Assembly: GCA_013298125.1 (NCBI GenBank)
Contig: JAAFJP010000009.1
Span: 112,165-176,164 of the forward strand
Direction of reading: 5' to 3'
Length of the DNA stretch: 64,000 nucleotides
From: Cytophagales bacterium
Lineage (GTDB): Bacteria > Bacteroidota > Bacteroidia > Cytophagales > Spirosomataceae
Part shown: in pieces, positions 26,583 to 35,681 of the stretch
Layout of the letters: every line of letters begins with the position of its first letter
Position numbering within the stretch: the first letter of the stretch is position 1
Made by a program: the position numbers and the translations under genes
Notes under the pieces: model-generated
Databases searched by the model: none
What the model saw: only the letters and a program-made list of their open reading frames with translations
What the model was told of the DNA's origin: nothing

Positions 26583-27875
26583 ATGTCCGAATCTTACCTT
26601 CACTTCTTGTGGCAATTCCAGTATTTCAACAAAGCTAATCTGCAAACTACTGATAATGAATTAGTTGAAATTATAAAAATCGGCAGGTTAAACACCGACT
26701 CAGGGGCAGATTTTCAAGATGCTCGCATCATCATTGGTGACGTAGAATGGGCGGGGGCTGTGGAAGTACACCTAAAATCTTCTGATTGGGATATTCATAA
26801 ACATCAAAACGATGCCTCTTATCAAAACGTAATTCTGCATTTGGTTTGGGAAAATGACAAGCCCATTCTCAGAAAAGATGGCACAAAAATTCCAACGCTT
26901 ACGCTACGTGAAAGAGCCGATAAAAGCCGTCTCCAAAAGTACCAATCCATGATGGAATCGAAGGCTGAAATGCCTTGCCAGAATCAGTTTCAAGATGTCG
27001 ATGACATCAAAAAATTGTCGATGTTGGATAAGGTTTTGATGAAACGTTTGGAAGATAAATCGGTGATTGTCAATCATTTTTTAGAAGAGAATAATCAAGA
27101 TTGGGAGGAGACGGCTTATCAAGTTTTAGCAAAAAATTTTGGCTTCAAACTCAATGCAGAGCCTTTTTTGAATTTAGCAAAGAATCTTCCACTAAAAATT
27201 CTCCAAAAACATCGTGATAATTTATCCCAAATCGAAGCCCTATTTTTTGGGGTTGCAGGATTTCTGAGTAACGAAAACAACGACCTCGAAACGTGGGACG
27301 AATACCGTTTGAATCTAAGAAAAGAATTCCAATTTTTAACTTCAAAATATCAACTCCAAGACAAGATTCTGGGGCAACATGAATGGAAATATTTACGCCT
27401 TCGTCCTGCCAATTTTCCAACGGTTCGCTTGGCTCAATTTGCTCGTTTTATTCACGAAAATGCTAATCTCTTTTCGGTATTAATTCACTTAGAAAACGTA
27501 AAAAGTTTTGCCAAAATCTTGAAAGTAAAACAGTCCGATTATTGGATTGAGCATTATGTTTTCCATAGAAAATCAGAAGGGAAAGTGCCTACTTTGGGAG
27601 ATTCTTCGGCAGAAAATGTGGTGATAAATACCGTTGTACCACTGTTGGTTTCTTACGCCAATCAAAAGGATAATCGGGAGTATTTAGAAAAAGCCATCAG
27701 GTTATTAGAAGAACTCCCCGCCGAACAAAATAATATCACAAAGCACTGGCAATCAATGGGTTTGCAGATAAAAACAGCCTTTGATTCGCAGGGGAGTATT
27801 GAATGGTTCAATCATTTTTGCTTGTCGAAAAAGTGTTTGAGTTGTAATGTTGGGGTGGAGATTTTGCGAAAGTGA
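26583..27875 (+). CDS. DUF2851 family protein
   Basis: 430 residues, cytoplasmic. It begins SESYLHFLWQFQYFNK and carries the family's conserved early block (GRLNTDSGADFQDARIIIG, VEVHLKSSDWD) and HQNDASYQNVILHLVWEND. It ends with the cysteine cluster CLSKKCLSC, a possible metal site. The N-terminal block resembles restriction-endonuclease-like folds (D-x-D and E-x-H-x-K), but activity has not been established as far as I know. A remnant of a second copy's tail lies at 8.74 kb. Confidence 0.85.
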   Translation: MSESYLHFLWQFQYFNKANLQTTDNELVEIIKIGRLNTDSGADFQDARIIIGDVEWAGAVEVHLKSSDWDIHKHQNDASYQNVILHLVWENDKPILRKDGTKIPTLTLRERADKSRLQKYQSMMESKAEMPCQNQFQDVDDIKKLSMLDKVLMKRLEDKSVIVNHFLEENNQDWEETAYQVLAKNFGFKLNAEPFLNLAKNLPLKILQKHRDNLSQIEALFFGVAGFLSNENNDLETWDEYRLNLRKEFQFLTSKYQLQDKILGQHEWKYLRLRPANFPTVRLAQFARFIHENANLFSVLIHLENVKSFAKILKVKQSDYWIEHYVFHRKSEGKVPTLGDSSAENVVINTVVPLLVSYANQKDNREYLEKAIRLLEELPAEQNNITKHWQSMGLQIKTAFDSQGSIEWFNHFCLSKKCLSCNVGVEILRK

Positions 27876-27935
27876 TTTGTGTTTCATTTGGTTACGGTAA
27901 TCACTTAGTTTATCCAATTCTTAAATTCACACAAA

Positions 27936-27963
27936 ACGGAGTCTTCGGATTCCGTTTTTGTTT
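27936..27963 (+). terminator. Intrinsic terminator with TTCG tetraloop
   Basis: ACGGAGTC and GATTCCGT pair (one G-U) around TTCG and are followed by TTTTTGTTT. It lies 60 bases after the DUF2851 stop. An inverted copy of the same sequence is at 9570-9599. Confidence 0.85.
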
Positions 27964-27994
27964 ATAAAAACTTGTTCAAGTCTCAAATATCCAG

Positions 27995-28002
27995 TACTTT
28001 TG
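27995..28002 (+). promoter_or_regulatory. -7 box TACTTTTG with TTG 20 bases upstream
   Basis: TTG at 27972-27974, a 20-base spacer and TACTTTTG fit the Bacteroidota two-part promoter well. The nearest downstream gene is trxB at 28232. Confidence 0.5.
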
Positions 28003-28231
28003 TTCTATCAAATAAAAACATATCAAAATAATTATTCCCGCCAGTAAAATTATTAGCTATCTTTTTGATAATCAGACTAATAACTCCCCGTCTTCCTTTC
28101 CTTACTGAATAAATCCTTGTGTATTTTAAATAATTGTGCAATTTTTGTATTTAATTTTTTGTTAGGATTTTAGAGTAAATCACTCTACTTGATAAGCAAA
28201 AAGAATATTACAAAAATTATAAAACTTACGA

Positions 28232-29167
28232 ATGGCAGAGCATACCAAGTGCCTAATTATAGGCTCAGGACCAGCGGGTTATACCGCAGCAATCTACGCC
28301 TCAAGGGCAGGATTAAACCCAATAATGTATCAAGGACCACAACCAGGTGGTCAATTGACGATAACCAATGATGTAGAAAATTTCCCTGGCTATCCAGACG
28401 GAATCCAAGGTCCAGAAATGATGCAAGACCTTGAAAAACAGGCTCGTAGATTCGGAACAGATGTACGTTACGGCATGGCTACTTCGGTAGATTTTTCATC
28501 AAGTCCGAAGAAAGTTTTTATAGACGACACACACGAAATCCATGCGGAAGCCGTTATTATTTCTACGGGTGCATCGGCAAAATGGTTGGGCTTACCTTCA
28601 GAAGAGAAATATAATGGTCGTGGCGTTTCGGCTTGTGCAGTGTGTGATGGTTTCTTTTTCCGTAATCAAGAAGTGGCGATTGTGGGTGGTGGAGACACGG
28701 CAGCCGAGGAAGCAACTTACTTGGCAAATCTTTGCTCGAAAGTACACATGATTGTACGTAGAGATGAATTACGTGCTTCGCAAATTATGCAAAAGCGGGT
28801 AACTTCAAATCCAAAAATTCAAGTTCACTGGAACACGGAAACACAAGAGATTTTGGGAGACGATGCAGGCGTAACTTCTGTAAAATTAAAGAATGTAAAA
28901 ACGGGTGCGGAGTCAGTTATTCCAGTAACAGGTTTCTTTGTAGCCATTGGTCATAAACCCAATACAGATATTTTTAAAGACTTCCTGACCTTAGATGAAG
29001 CGGGTTATATCATCACCGAAAAAGGGTCAAGTCGTACAAACATTGAAGGCGTTTTTGCCTCTGGTGATGCCCAAGACCATGTTTATCGTCAGGCAGTTAC
29101 CGCCGCAGGTACAGGTTGTATGGCGGCTCTTGATGCTGAAAGATGGTTGGCGGAACAGGAGGATTAG
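28232..29167 (+). CDS. trxB: Thioredoxin-disulfide reductase
   Basis: 311 residues, standard bacterial TrxB length. FAD-binding GSGPAGYTAAIYASR at about 11-25, redox-active CAVC at 135-138, NADPH-binding GGGDTAAEEA at 152-161, and the late FAD contact GVFASGDAQD are all intact. The enzyme reduces thioredoxin with NADPH in the cytosol. Together with bshB1 2.5 kb downstream this gives two thiol-redox functions in one neighbourhood, although an M23 peptidase unit separates them. Confidence 0.96.
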   Translation: MAEHTKCLIIGSGPAGYTAAIYASRAGLNPIMYQGPQPGGQLTITNDVENFPGYPDGIQGPEMMQDLEKQARRFGTDVRYGMATSVDFSSSPKKVFIDDTHEIHAEAVIISTGASAKWLGLPSEEKYNGRGVSACAVCDGFFFRNQEVAIVGGGDTAAEEATYLANLCSKVHMIVRRDELRASQIMQKRVTSNPKIQVHWNTETQEILGDDAGVTSVKLKNVKTGAESVIPVTGFFVAIGHKPNTDIFKDFLTLDEAGYIITEKGSSRTNIEGVFASGDAQDHVYRQAVTAAGTGCMAALDAERWLAEQED

Positions 29168-29338
29168 GTATTGGTTATTGGTAAATTAGTTACTGGTTAT
29201 TCGTAAAAAGTATACTGAAAATATAGCTTTGTGTATTAATTTTTCTTGTAAAAAAACCTGTGTAAATCTGCGTTGCTTGCATCTGCGTTATCTGTGTCCC
29301 ATTTTTACTGCACAAAATAAAATTTTCAAAATAATAGA

Positions 29339-29476
29339 ATGATTCAGTCATCTAATAAAAATCAAATATCGAAATCCTATAATACTCAATTTGTTGCAAA
29401 AATTGAAAGAGGAATAAAATGTATTCGAGAAGGAAAAGGTAAACGAATCACTCTTGATGATATTTGGAAGAAATAG
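29339..29476 (+). CDS. Small protein, antitoxin-like tail
   Basis: A 45-codon frame starting at ATG 29339: MIQSSNKNQISKSYNTQF, then VAKIERGIKCIREGKG, KRITLDDIWKK. The pattern of one basic helix, a Gly-Lys-Gly turn and a terminal LDDIW resembles the C-terminal neutralising segment of small type II antitoxins. It stops three bases before the ATG of the M23 peptidase gene, so both are likely translated from one message. No toxin gene is beside it. It could also be just a leader frame. Confidence 0.45.
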   Translation: MIQSSNKNQISKSYNTQFVAKIERGIKCIREGKGKRITLDDIWKK

Positions 29477-29479
29477 CTT

Positions 29480-30601
29480 ATGAAAAAAATCAAACACATA
29501 TTAATTTTCTCGCTTTGCTTAGGCACGTTTACGGTTTCTGCACAAGAGTCTGGGAGTTTTAAAAAGAATCCCAAGATTAATGTAAAAGAAAACACGGGCT
29601 TATATAAGCAAAAAGAGAAAAAGGAGGAGGCGTTCGACGAAATGCCGAAACTGAAATTCAACAATGATTATAAAGTTGAAGAAGTCAAAGAAGCTCCCTC
29701 AGCCGTAACGGCTTCTAACAGATACGAACCCTCAAAAGCTCTGAATGCTTCGGTGAGTAGTTTTGATACTACGACGGTGGATGAAAGAGAACCTTTAATT
29801 ATCGAAATTGAGGAAGATACCAAGTTTGAAGGAAGTGATGATTTTGTTTCGGTGGCTACGTATTTCTCAGTTTGGGATGCTACTAATATTGACCCCTACG
29901 GAATTGATGCCAAAGAATTTGATGATGTAGTTGATGTAGAGTTGTACAACAAAGACCAAGGTCGTTTTTGGTCTGTACCCAATAATAATCCTAAATTAAC
30001 TTCTAATTTTGGACCACGTTGGGGACGTTTGCACGCAGGAGTTGATATTGATTTAGAAACGGGCGACCCTGTTTATGCGGTATTTGATGGAATCGTAAGA
30101 GTATCAGGTTATAATAATAGTGGTTACGGGAAATTTGTGGTTGTTCGTCATTACAATGGACTCGAGACACTTTACGGACACCTTTCTCAACAAAATTATG
30201 AATCAGGTACTTATGTGAAGGCAGGTGACCAAATAGGTTTGGGAGGAAGTACAGGAAGAAGTACAGGTTCACACTTGCATTTCGAGACTCGTTATGAAGG
30301 AAATCCATTCAACCCGACTTATGTTTTTAATTTCTCAGGAGCAGGTTCTGAACCAGTTGGGGACCACGTCCTAATTTCGGCAAGAGTTTTTGATACTTAT
30401 GGATTGGCACTCGGTAACGAATACGGAGATGCAGGAAATAAAGTGTTAACTCGTAGAACTGCCTGGACAACAGCACATTATGGCGATACGCTTTATTCAA
30501 TTGCAAATCGTGCGGGAATTTCAGTAGATAAATTAGCCCGAATGAATGGTATGAGAATTTCAGCAGGTTTGAGAGCTGGCAGACGTTTAAGAATTCAGTA
30601 A
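29480..30601 (+). CDS. M23-family metallopeptidase with LysM domain
   Basis: 373 residues: signal peptide to about residue 21 (TVSAQ), a charged low-complexity linker (~22-120), and a LytM/M23 domain with zinc ligands HAGVD (His185, Asp189) and HLHFE (265-269). A C-terminal LysM repeat follows (HYGDTLYSIANRAGISVDK to GRRLRIQ, about 327-373). Such proteins cut or remodel peptidoglycan cross-bridges or regulate other hydrolases at division. All catalytic motifs are present, so activity is likely. A hairpin terminator follows. Confidence 0.92.
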   Translation: MKKIKHILIFSLCLGTFTVSAQESGSFKKNPKINVKENTGLYKQKEKKEEAFDEMPKLKFNNDYKVEEVKEAPSAVTASNRYEPSKALNASVSSFDTTTVDEREPLIIEIEEDTKFEGSDDFVSVATYFSVWDATNIDPYGIDAKEFDDVVDVELYNKDQGRFWSVPNNNPKLTSNFGPRWGRLHAGVDIDLETGDPVYAVFDGIVRVSGYNNSGYGKFVVVRHYNGLETLYGHLSQQNYESGTYVKAGDQIGLGGSTGRSTGSHLHFETRYEGNPFNPTYVFNFSGAGSEPVGDHVLISARVFDTYGLALGNEYGDAGNKVLTRRTAWTTAHYGDTLYSIANRAGISVDKLARMNGMRISAGLRAGRRLRIQ

Positions 30602-30621
30602 ATTTTGTTTTAGAAATAATA

Positions 30622-30658
30622 AAAGAGTGAATGGAGAAATCTATTCACTCTTTTTGTT
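30622..30658 (+). terminator. Intrinsic terminator after the M23 gene
   Basis: AAAGAGTGAAT pairs with ATTCACTCTTT around a ~13-base loop and runs into TTTTTGTT. Confidence 0.85.
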
Positions 30659-30669
30659 AAAAATCAAGG

Positions 30670-30775
30670 AGTAATTTTCAATATACAATGTTCAATACTC
30701 AATGTTCAAGTAGTTGTTTTTTTTACTTGAATATTGAAAATTTAGCATTGAACATTGAAAATTTTTCTTAAATAC
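30670..30775. repeat. Intergenic word palindrome (AATGTTCAAT / ATTGAACATT type)
   Basis: Left words TTTTCAATATACAATGTTC and CAATACTCAATGTTCAAG are mirrored on the right by ACTTGAATATTGAAAATT and CATTGAACATTGAAAATT around an octa-T tract. It ends just before the bshB1 ATG at 30781. Confidence 0.8.
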
Positions 30776-30780
30776 CTCCA

Positions 30781-31500
30781 ATGAAATTAGATATACTCGT
30801 AATGGCAGCACATCCAGATGATGCCGAATTAGGTTGTTCTGGAACAATTTGTGCTTCGATTGCCCAAGGCAAAAAAGTCGGAATTGTGGATTTTACTCGT
30901 GGCGAATTAGGCACTCGTGGCACGCCCGAAATGCGTTTGGCGGAGTCGGAGGAAGCTACTAAAATCTTAGGAATTCACGCCCGTGAGAACTTAGGATTCA
31001 GAGACGGATTTTTCGTAAATGATGAAGAACATTTGATGAAATTGATTCGAGTTATTAGGCGATACCAGCCTGAAATGGTATTGGCAAATGCTCATTTTGA
31101 CCGCCATCCTGACCACATAAAAGGCTGTCAATTAGCCGTGGATGCGTGTTTTAAGGCAGGGTTACGGATGATTGAGACTTTTGAAGATGATGGAACACCA
31201 CAGAAGGAATGGCGACCAAAGAATGTGTATCACTACATCCAAGACCGACATTTACAACCAGATTTTATCGTGGATATTTCCGATTTTTGGGAACAAAAAG
31301 AAGCCTCAATTCGGGCGTTCAAAAGTCAGTTTTATGACCCTAATTCAACCGAACCAAACTCTTATCTTTCATCTCCTGCCTTCTTGAAATTTTTGGAAGC
31401 CCGTAATCGAGAAATGGGTCATGCCATTGGCGTAGAGTTTGGGGAAGGGTTTACGAGTTATAAACGTTTGGGAGTTAGGGATTTGAGCAGTTTGATATAA
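30781..31500 (+). CDS. bshB1: Bacillithiol biosynthesis deacetylase BshB1
   Basis: 239 residues of the LmbE/PIG-L zinc deacetylase fold. The metal and catalytic motif AHPDDAELGCSGT is at 10-22, and the second metal-binding stretch HFDRHPDHIKG is at 105-115. GELGTRGTPEMRLAES is characteristic of the bacillithiol (BshB1) subgroup. It removes acetate from GlcNAc-malate to give GlcN-malate, the second step of bacillithiol synthesis. The partner genes bshA and bshC are not in this window. Confidence 0.93.
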   Translation: MKLDILVMAAHPDDAELGCSGTICASIAQGKKVGIVDFTRGELGTRGTPEMRLAESEEATKILGIHARENLGFRDGFFVNDEEHLMKLIRVIRRYQPEMVLANAHFDRHPDHIKGCQLAVDACFKAGLRMIETFEDDGTPQKEWRPKNVYHYIQDRHLQPDFIVDISDFWEQKEASIRAFKSQFYDPNSTEPNSYLSSPAFLKFLEARNREMGHAIGVEFGEGFTSYKRLGVRDLSSLI

Positions 31501-31545
31501 AAGGTAAAAACAGAATTGTAAGTTTTCTTTTACATCTTTCAAAAA

Positions 31546-32043
31546 TCACTCAAATTCTATCAAAACCTGATTTTTTTCCACGTTTTGTTTTGGAATAATT
31601 TTGATATTTTTTACTGTTCCTTCGCCTGTGGCTTTCAAAACATTTTCCATTTTCATGGCTTCCAGAATGAGGATAGTATCACCTTTTTTTACGGAATCCC
31701 CTACCTGAACTTTGATGTCCACGATGAGTCCTGGCATGGGGGCTTTGAGGTCGTTTACCTTTGCGGAGTTGGCATTGCTCATACCTAATTGGTCGAGGAG
31801 GAGGTCGAAACGGTCTTTTACCGAAATAGAATGTTTGTGATTATTTATTTTAATCAAAAAGGATTTTGCCTGATAATCAGCCTCCAAAACTTCTGCATTG
31901 AAGGAACGATTGTTGTAAAGAATATGAAAATTCCCATCTTTTATCTCAACCAAATCCCAATTGAAAGGCTGTGAATTGACAGAGATTCCAGATTTATCTG
32001 ACTGAATATCAAAGGTTTGAGTATTTATGGAGGCTTTTAGCAT
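31546..32043 (-). CDS. Biotin carboxyl carrier (biotinyl-lipoyl) domain protein
   Basis: 165 residues ending in a biotinyl domain: LKAPMPGLIVDIKVQVGDSV and the biotin site EAMKMEN with Lys131. The upstream ~90 residues are a beta-rich region of the type that precedes the domain in propionyl/methylcrotonyl- or oxaloacetate-type carboxylase carriers. It would shuttle carboxyl groups between a biotin carboxylase and a carboxyltransferase encoded elsewhere. A TATATTTG promoter precedes it (32077-32070, minus). Confidence 0.92.
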   Translation of the reverse strand: MLKASINTQTFDIQSDKSGISVNSQPFNWDLVEIKDGNFHILYNNRSFNAEVLEADYQAKSFLIKINNHKHSISVKDRFDLLLDQLGMSNANSAKVNDLKAPMPGLIVDIKVQVGDSVKKGDTILILEAMKMENVLKATGEGTVKNIKIIPKQNVEKNQVLIEFE

Positions 32044-32069
32044 TGTTGAGTTGTGGAATTGTTTTCCTT

Positions 32070-32077
32070 CAAATATA
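32070..32077 (-). promoter_or_regulatory. -7 box TATATTTG for the BCCP gene
   Basis: Exact consensus on the minus strand, 26 bases before the ATG at 32043; no clear -33 element. Confidence 0.5.
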
Positions 32078-32182
32078 CATCAAAAAATAATAATGCCCAT
32101 TCTTTATTAGCAATAGTTGGGTGTATAAAGTCTCGTAGATTTTTAACCACTTAAATTGGAAATAAAACCATCCCATAGGTTT

Positions 32183-32219
32183 AAAAAAAAGCCTTCTCTC
32201 CGTGCTAAGAGAAGGCTTA
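32183..32219 (-). terminator. Terminator of the M43 protease gene
   Basis: AAGCCTTCTCT and AGAGAAGGCTT pair, and on the minus strand the hairpin is followed by a T8 run. It is 35 bases after the protease stop codon. Confidence 0.9.
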
Positions 32220-32253
32220 AATTTAGGTAAAATATTCTGTAATAATCTTGAAT

Positions 32254-33249
32254 CTATGGATTAAAACTTGCTCTTGCTCCGCCAACTGCAAAAATGGCTC
32301 TCGAACGAGTTTTTTGTCCTGCCGAGAACATATACATACACAAGTCGTTGGTGTAATCCATGTAGTTCATGAACATATCACCGTTTGGTCCATTCCCACA
32401 CGTTACACGAGGGAACGCAGGACAGCCATAATTGGCAGCTTGCTGAGTTGGCGTATCTGCAACTTGGTCATTTCCACAAGAGGCATCACCCCAGATATGG
32501 CGTAAATTCAACCAGTGACCTACTTCGTGCGTTGCTGTTCTACCTTTATCATAAGGAGCTGACACATAGCCTGTATTACCAAAATACTGAGGTCCGATTA
32601 CAACGCCATCAGTAGCTAAACTACCTCCTGGGAACTGAGCATAACCCAAGATGCCACCTCCAATATTACAAACCCAAAGATTAAGTGTTGTAGCTGGTGA
32701 AGTTGCATCAATACCGCCTTTTTTAGCGTTTTTCATGGCATCTCTTGTTCCCCAAGAAGTTTTATTACTTGCTTTGCGAACAACATTAGTTAAGACAAAT
32801 TGAATTTCCATATTAGAAACCGCCGAAGTAAATGCACTTGGGACTAAACCAAGGTCTGTATTAGTTGCACTAAAATCTTTGTTCAATACATCAATTTGTG
32901 ATTGGATTTGAGCGGCACTAATATTTTCGTTGGCATTGCTATAAATTACATTTACAACCACAGGAATCGTGAGTGTACCCGTAGCACCTACACGACCTCC
33001 TTTTATTTTCTTTTCAAAATCTTTGGTATGCTTTTCAACATCATCCATTTTATTTTTCAAAGATGGGTCTTCTTTCATGTTTTCTTCCAAAACATCCATC
33101 GAAGCACAACCTCGGTCTTGCCCAGCATTTCTGGCAGATTTATTCAAAGAATTTGATGCGGTATCGGTATTATCCAACGAAGCGTCTGAACACGATACAA
33201 TAGCAAAAGACATGGCGGCTATTGCTATTAATTGGAGACTTTTTTTCAT
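32254..33249 (-). CDS. M43-family (cytophagalysin-like) zinc metalloprotease, lipoprotein
   Basis: 331 residues. A lipobox (FAIVSC, Cys20) predicts membrane anchoring, followed by a low-complexity spacer. The catalytic site is HEVGHWLNLRH (241-251), the extended HExxHxxGxxH-type motif with Leu-Asn replacing part of it. The Met-turn segment MNYMDYTND follows later, and four or more cysteines are placed as in pappalysin/cytophagalysin domains. It likely degrades extracellular or periplasmic protein. Two TATTTTTG boxes lie upstream (33335-33351). Confidence 0.92.
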   Translation of the reverse strand: MKKSLQLIAIAAMSFAIVSCSDASLDNTDTASNSLNKSARNAGQDRGCASMDVLEENMKEDPSLKNKMDDVEKHTKDFEKKIKGGRVGATGTLTIPVVVNVIYSNANENISAAQIQSQIDVLNKDFSATNTDLGLVPSAFTSAVSNMEIQFVLTNVVRKASNKTSWGTRDAMKNAKKGGIDATSPATTLNLWVCNIGGGILGYAQFPGGSLATDGVVIGPQYFGNTGYVSAPYDKGRTATHEVGHWLNLRHIWGDASCGNDQVADTPTQQAANYGCPAFPRVTCGNGPNGDMFMNYMDYTNDLCMYMFSAGQKTRSRAIFAVGGARASFNP

Positions 33250-33334
33250 TTTAATTCAGTTTTTTTGAAGTGGAATAATGGTTTTATGAAGAAATACCGA
33301 TTGTACCTGCACGCCAATTAACATTTGTTCACAA

Positions 33335-33351
33335 CAAAAATATCAAAAATA
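33335..33351 (-). promoter_or_regulatory. Two adjacent -7 boxes TATTTTTG
   Basis: On the minus strand TATTTTTG occurs at 33351-33344 and again at 33342-33335, both exact consensus, about 90 bases before the M43 start. Either could be used, giving a leader of ~80-95 bases. Confidence 0.45.
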
Positions 33352-33451
33352 TCTTACAATATTTTCTTTGATTAAAATTTATTTTTAACATTTAGTTAAT
33401 GATAAAATTGGATATGTACAAATGTACATTTAAAAAGTTCTACAAAAAAAT

Positions 33452-33524
33452 GTTATTAGCAGTCTGACTATCGTCTGACCGAATACATGAACTCGGTCAG
33501 ACGGTAGTCAGACTGCTAATAACA
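33452..33524. repeat. Long hairpin with 31-bp arms
   Basis: GTTATTAGCAGTCTGACTAT and CGTCTGACCGA (33452-33482) pair with TCGGTCAGACG and GTAGTCAGACTGCTAATAAC (33494-33524), one mismatch, around an 11-base loop. It lies in the 353-bp gap between two minus-strand genes; the rest of the gap is A/T-rich with the promoter boxes. There is no T-run next to it, so it is not a classic terminator. Confidence 0.9.
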
Positions 33525-33602
33525 CGTTGGTGGAACGAATGAGGAACACCAACACAGGCGTTAGAAGGAAGTGAAAGTAGGGATTCGGACATTGATAATT
33601 TT

Positions 33603-35588
33603 TTATTTTGTGGTTGATAAATAATAGCCCATTCGCTGTGTTTTGAATGAAGGCGACTTATTTTCTTTCTCTTCAATTTCTACTACCACTGGATTGATGT
33701 TATACCCTTTTGTATAAATATTTATGATAATTGTTGCATTCACTGAAAAACAATCGGGCGTGCCATCGTGTATATCTATGTAAGAGATTGAGCTGAACAG
33801 TGCTGGATTATTCATTACCCCCATTGGTATTAGAGCATCATCCACAAATATTTTGATGTCAGGCTTAAAATGTTTTACTAATCTAAAAGCTATTTGACTC
33901 TCATAAAAATTGTTAAAAGGATCCTGCCCTGCAAAAAAACCCAACTGTGAAGAAACAAATCTGGCACTTGGTTCACTGGTAAACATAGTCCTTGGAGACC
34001 TAATCGTTTTCTTTGTCCTAACGATTACTTCCTCCAATTCTTTACTCCTCATATTCTCCTCTAATTTTATCTTTGCAATAGCCTCCACAAAATTTTTATC
34101 GAAGATTTCTTTTTGAGATTTTTCTTGGAATATCCGCCAATCTATGGGTTTAAAGGTATGAATGATGGGTGGAATGGAGTCTTTTTGTAATGATACATTA
34201 AAGGTTTTCATATTAGAAATGGCTTTAATATCAATGGTGGATTGTCCATAAAAATCAAGATTTTCAAACGAAAATTTACCCTTTTTATCTGCCAGAACCG
34301 CAAAAACTTGTTTTTTCCCAACGGTATCTCTTTCTTCTGGACTCAACACCAAAGAAACGGTTACCAAATTTTTTAATTTTTGTACTTCTTTATCCGTAAT
34401 TTTTCCTTCAATCGAAATGCCCAATTCATTTTTGTAAGCTATGATATTATTACCCAATTTTTCAATTCTTAGCAGTTCATCAAAACCATAAACAACGTTT
34501 CTTTTGTTAATCATTTCCATGTTCACTTTTCTAATTTCAGAAGAAAATTGGTTGGTAGATTCTATCGGGGCATTTAATTCTGAATTGAAAAGTAGATAAT
34601 TTTGTCCGTTATCCCGGTCTCGATGAGCATTCAGAAATGCCCTTTGGCTTATTATTTTTCCATCTGAATCCACCAAAGCCGTGTTCAAAATTCCTTCGGG
34701 GAGCGAATCTATTTTGAAATTCAGAAATATTACTTTATTAGGTTCAATCAAGGTATTATAAAAAGTATTTCCCCTTATTTGCATCACTAATTTGAGAGGT
34801 TCTATGACTTTTAAATTATTCTGAACAATAAGTTTTAATTTCCCTACTTCATGGGCATAATATCCTCTCAAAATCACCCCTTCATCTTTTGGTTTGGGAA
34901 TAACCATTTTTAATGCACCCGATTCAAGGTAGTAATTCTTGCCACTTTCAGGTTCGAATTCCACCAAAGCCTCCCCGTCTTCACCAGTATCAAAAATTAT
35001 AATCGTGGTTGTATCTGATTTCAAGGAAACGGTAGATTTTATTCCTTTTCCGTAATTATCTGTGGTTTGAACATACAGATTACTCATCAAACCGTTCACA
35101 CAAATACCACTTTCTGGATAGACATTTAGGTTTGTTAAGATGGCTTTATCAAGTTCATTAGGGATATTTTCTTTATAATTTTTACTGAAAATCAATACGT
35201 TTGTTCGGAAAAAGGCTTCCGCAGAAAAATTCCGCATCCAATTGGTATAGGCTCTAATTTGGTAATAATTAGATGTTAGATTATCGGGAATTCTAATGCT
35301 GGTGTTTACTTTACTATCAACGATTTTCAAAATCCATCTACTAATTAAACTATCTTTTTTAGTATCAATTAGTTCCACATACAAAGGCACACTCAACGTG
35401 TCGTTTTGCAAGGTTCGGGCATCCGTAATCGTGGCTTCGAGATTGATTTTTTCACCCGTAAAGTAATAGGGTTTGTTAATATTCAGATAAATTTTTTCAC
35501 GGGGTAATTGAAGTGGAAACTCAAAAGACGATTGAGCAAAAACGTGAAAATTGACACAGAAAAATAGATAGAAACCAATTTTTTTCAT
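33603..35588 (-). CDS. Exported protein with macroglobulin-like (MG2) domain
   Basis: 661 residues with signal peptide (IGFYLFFCVNFHVFAQ). The first part, LPREKIYLNINKPYYFTGEK and YYQIRAYTNWMRNF, has the pattern of alpha-2-macroglobulin MG domains found in large Bacteroidota envelope proteins. The middle has a carboxypeptidase-regulatory-like segment (GKFSFENLDFYGQSTIDIKA), and the C-terminus has a plug-like part (DDALIPMGVMNNPALFSSIS). These proteins are usually described as hypothetical and occur next to TonB-related genes. It would be periplasmic or surface-exposed. Function unknown. Confidence 0.75.
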   Translation of the reverse strand: MKKIGFYLFFCVNFHVFAQSSFEFPLQLPREKIYLNINKPYYFTGEKINLEATITDARTLQNDTLSVPLYVELIDTKKDSLISRWILKIVDSKVNTSIRIPDNLTSNYYQIRAYTNWMRNFSAEAFFRTNVLIFSKNYKENIPNELDKAILTNLNVYPESGICVNGLMSNLYVQTTDNYGKGIKSTVSLKSDTTTIIIFDTGEDGEALVEFEPESGKNYYLESGALKMVIPKPKDEGVILRGYYAHEVGKLKLIVQNNLKVIEPLKLVMQIRGNTFYNTLIEPNKVIFLNFKIDSLPEGILNTALVDSDGKIISQRAFLNAHRDRDNGQNYLLFNSELNAPIESTNQFSSEIRKVNMEMINKRNVVYGFDELLRIEKLGNNIIAYKNELGISIEGKITDKEVQKLKNLVTVSLVLSPEERDTVGKKQVFAVLADKKGKFSFENLDFYGQSTIDIKAISNMKTFNVSLQKDSIPPIIHTFKPIDWRIFQEKSQKEIFDKNFVEAIAKIKLEENMRSKELEEVIVRTKKTIRSPRTMFTSEPSARFVSSQLGFFAGQDPFNNFYESQIAFRLVKHFKPDIKIFVDDALIPMGVMNNPALFSSISYIDIHDGTPDCFSVNATIIINIYTKGYNINPVVVEIEEKENKSPSFKTQRMGYYLSTTK

Positions 35589-35681
35589 GTTAATAGTAGT
35601 TTTGAAAACGATTTAAAACATAGTTTATGAAATAAATATTTCTATAAATCTTATGGAAAATCCTAAAATATATCTCCTTAA

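Larger units (their letters stand above)
27876..28231. other. Non-coding gap before trxB
   Basis: Holds the TTCG-loop terminator (27936-27963) and a promoter-like pair (TTG at 27972, TACTTTTG at 27995-28002), then ~230 bases without a gene. If the promoter serves trxB the leader would be over 200 bases, so an unlisted small RNA or long leader is possible. Nothing else was recognised. Confidence 0.5.
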
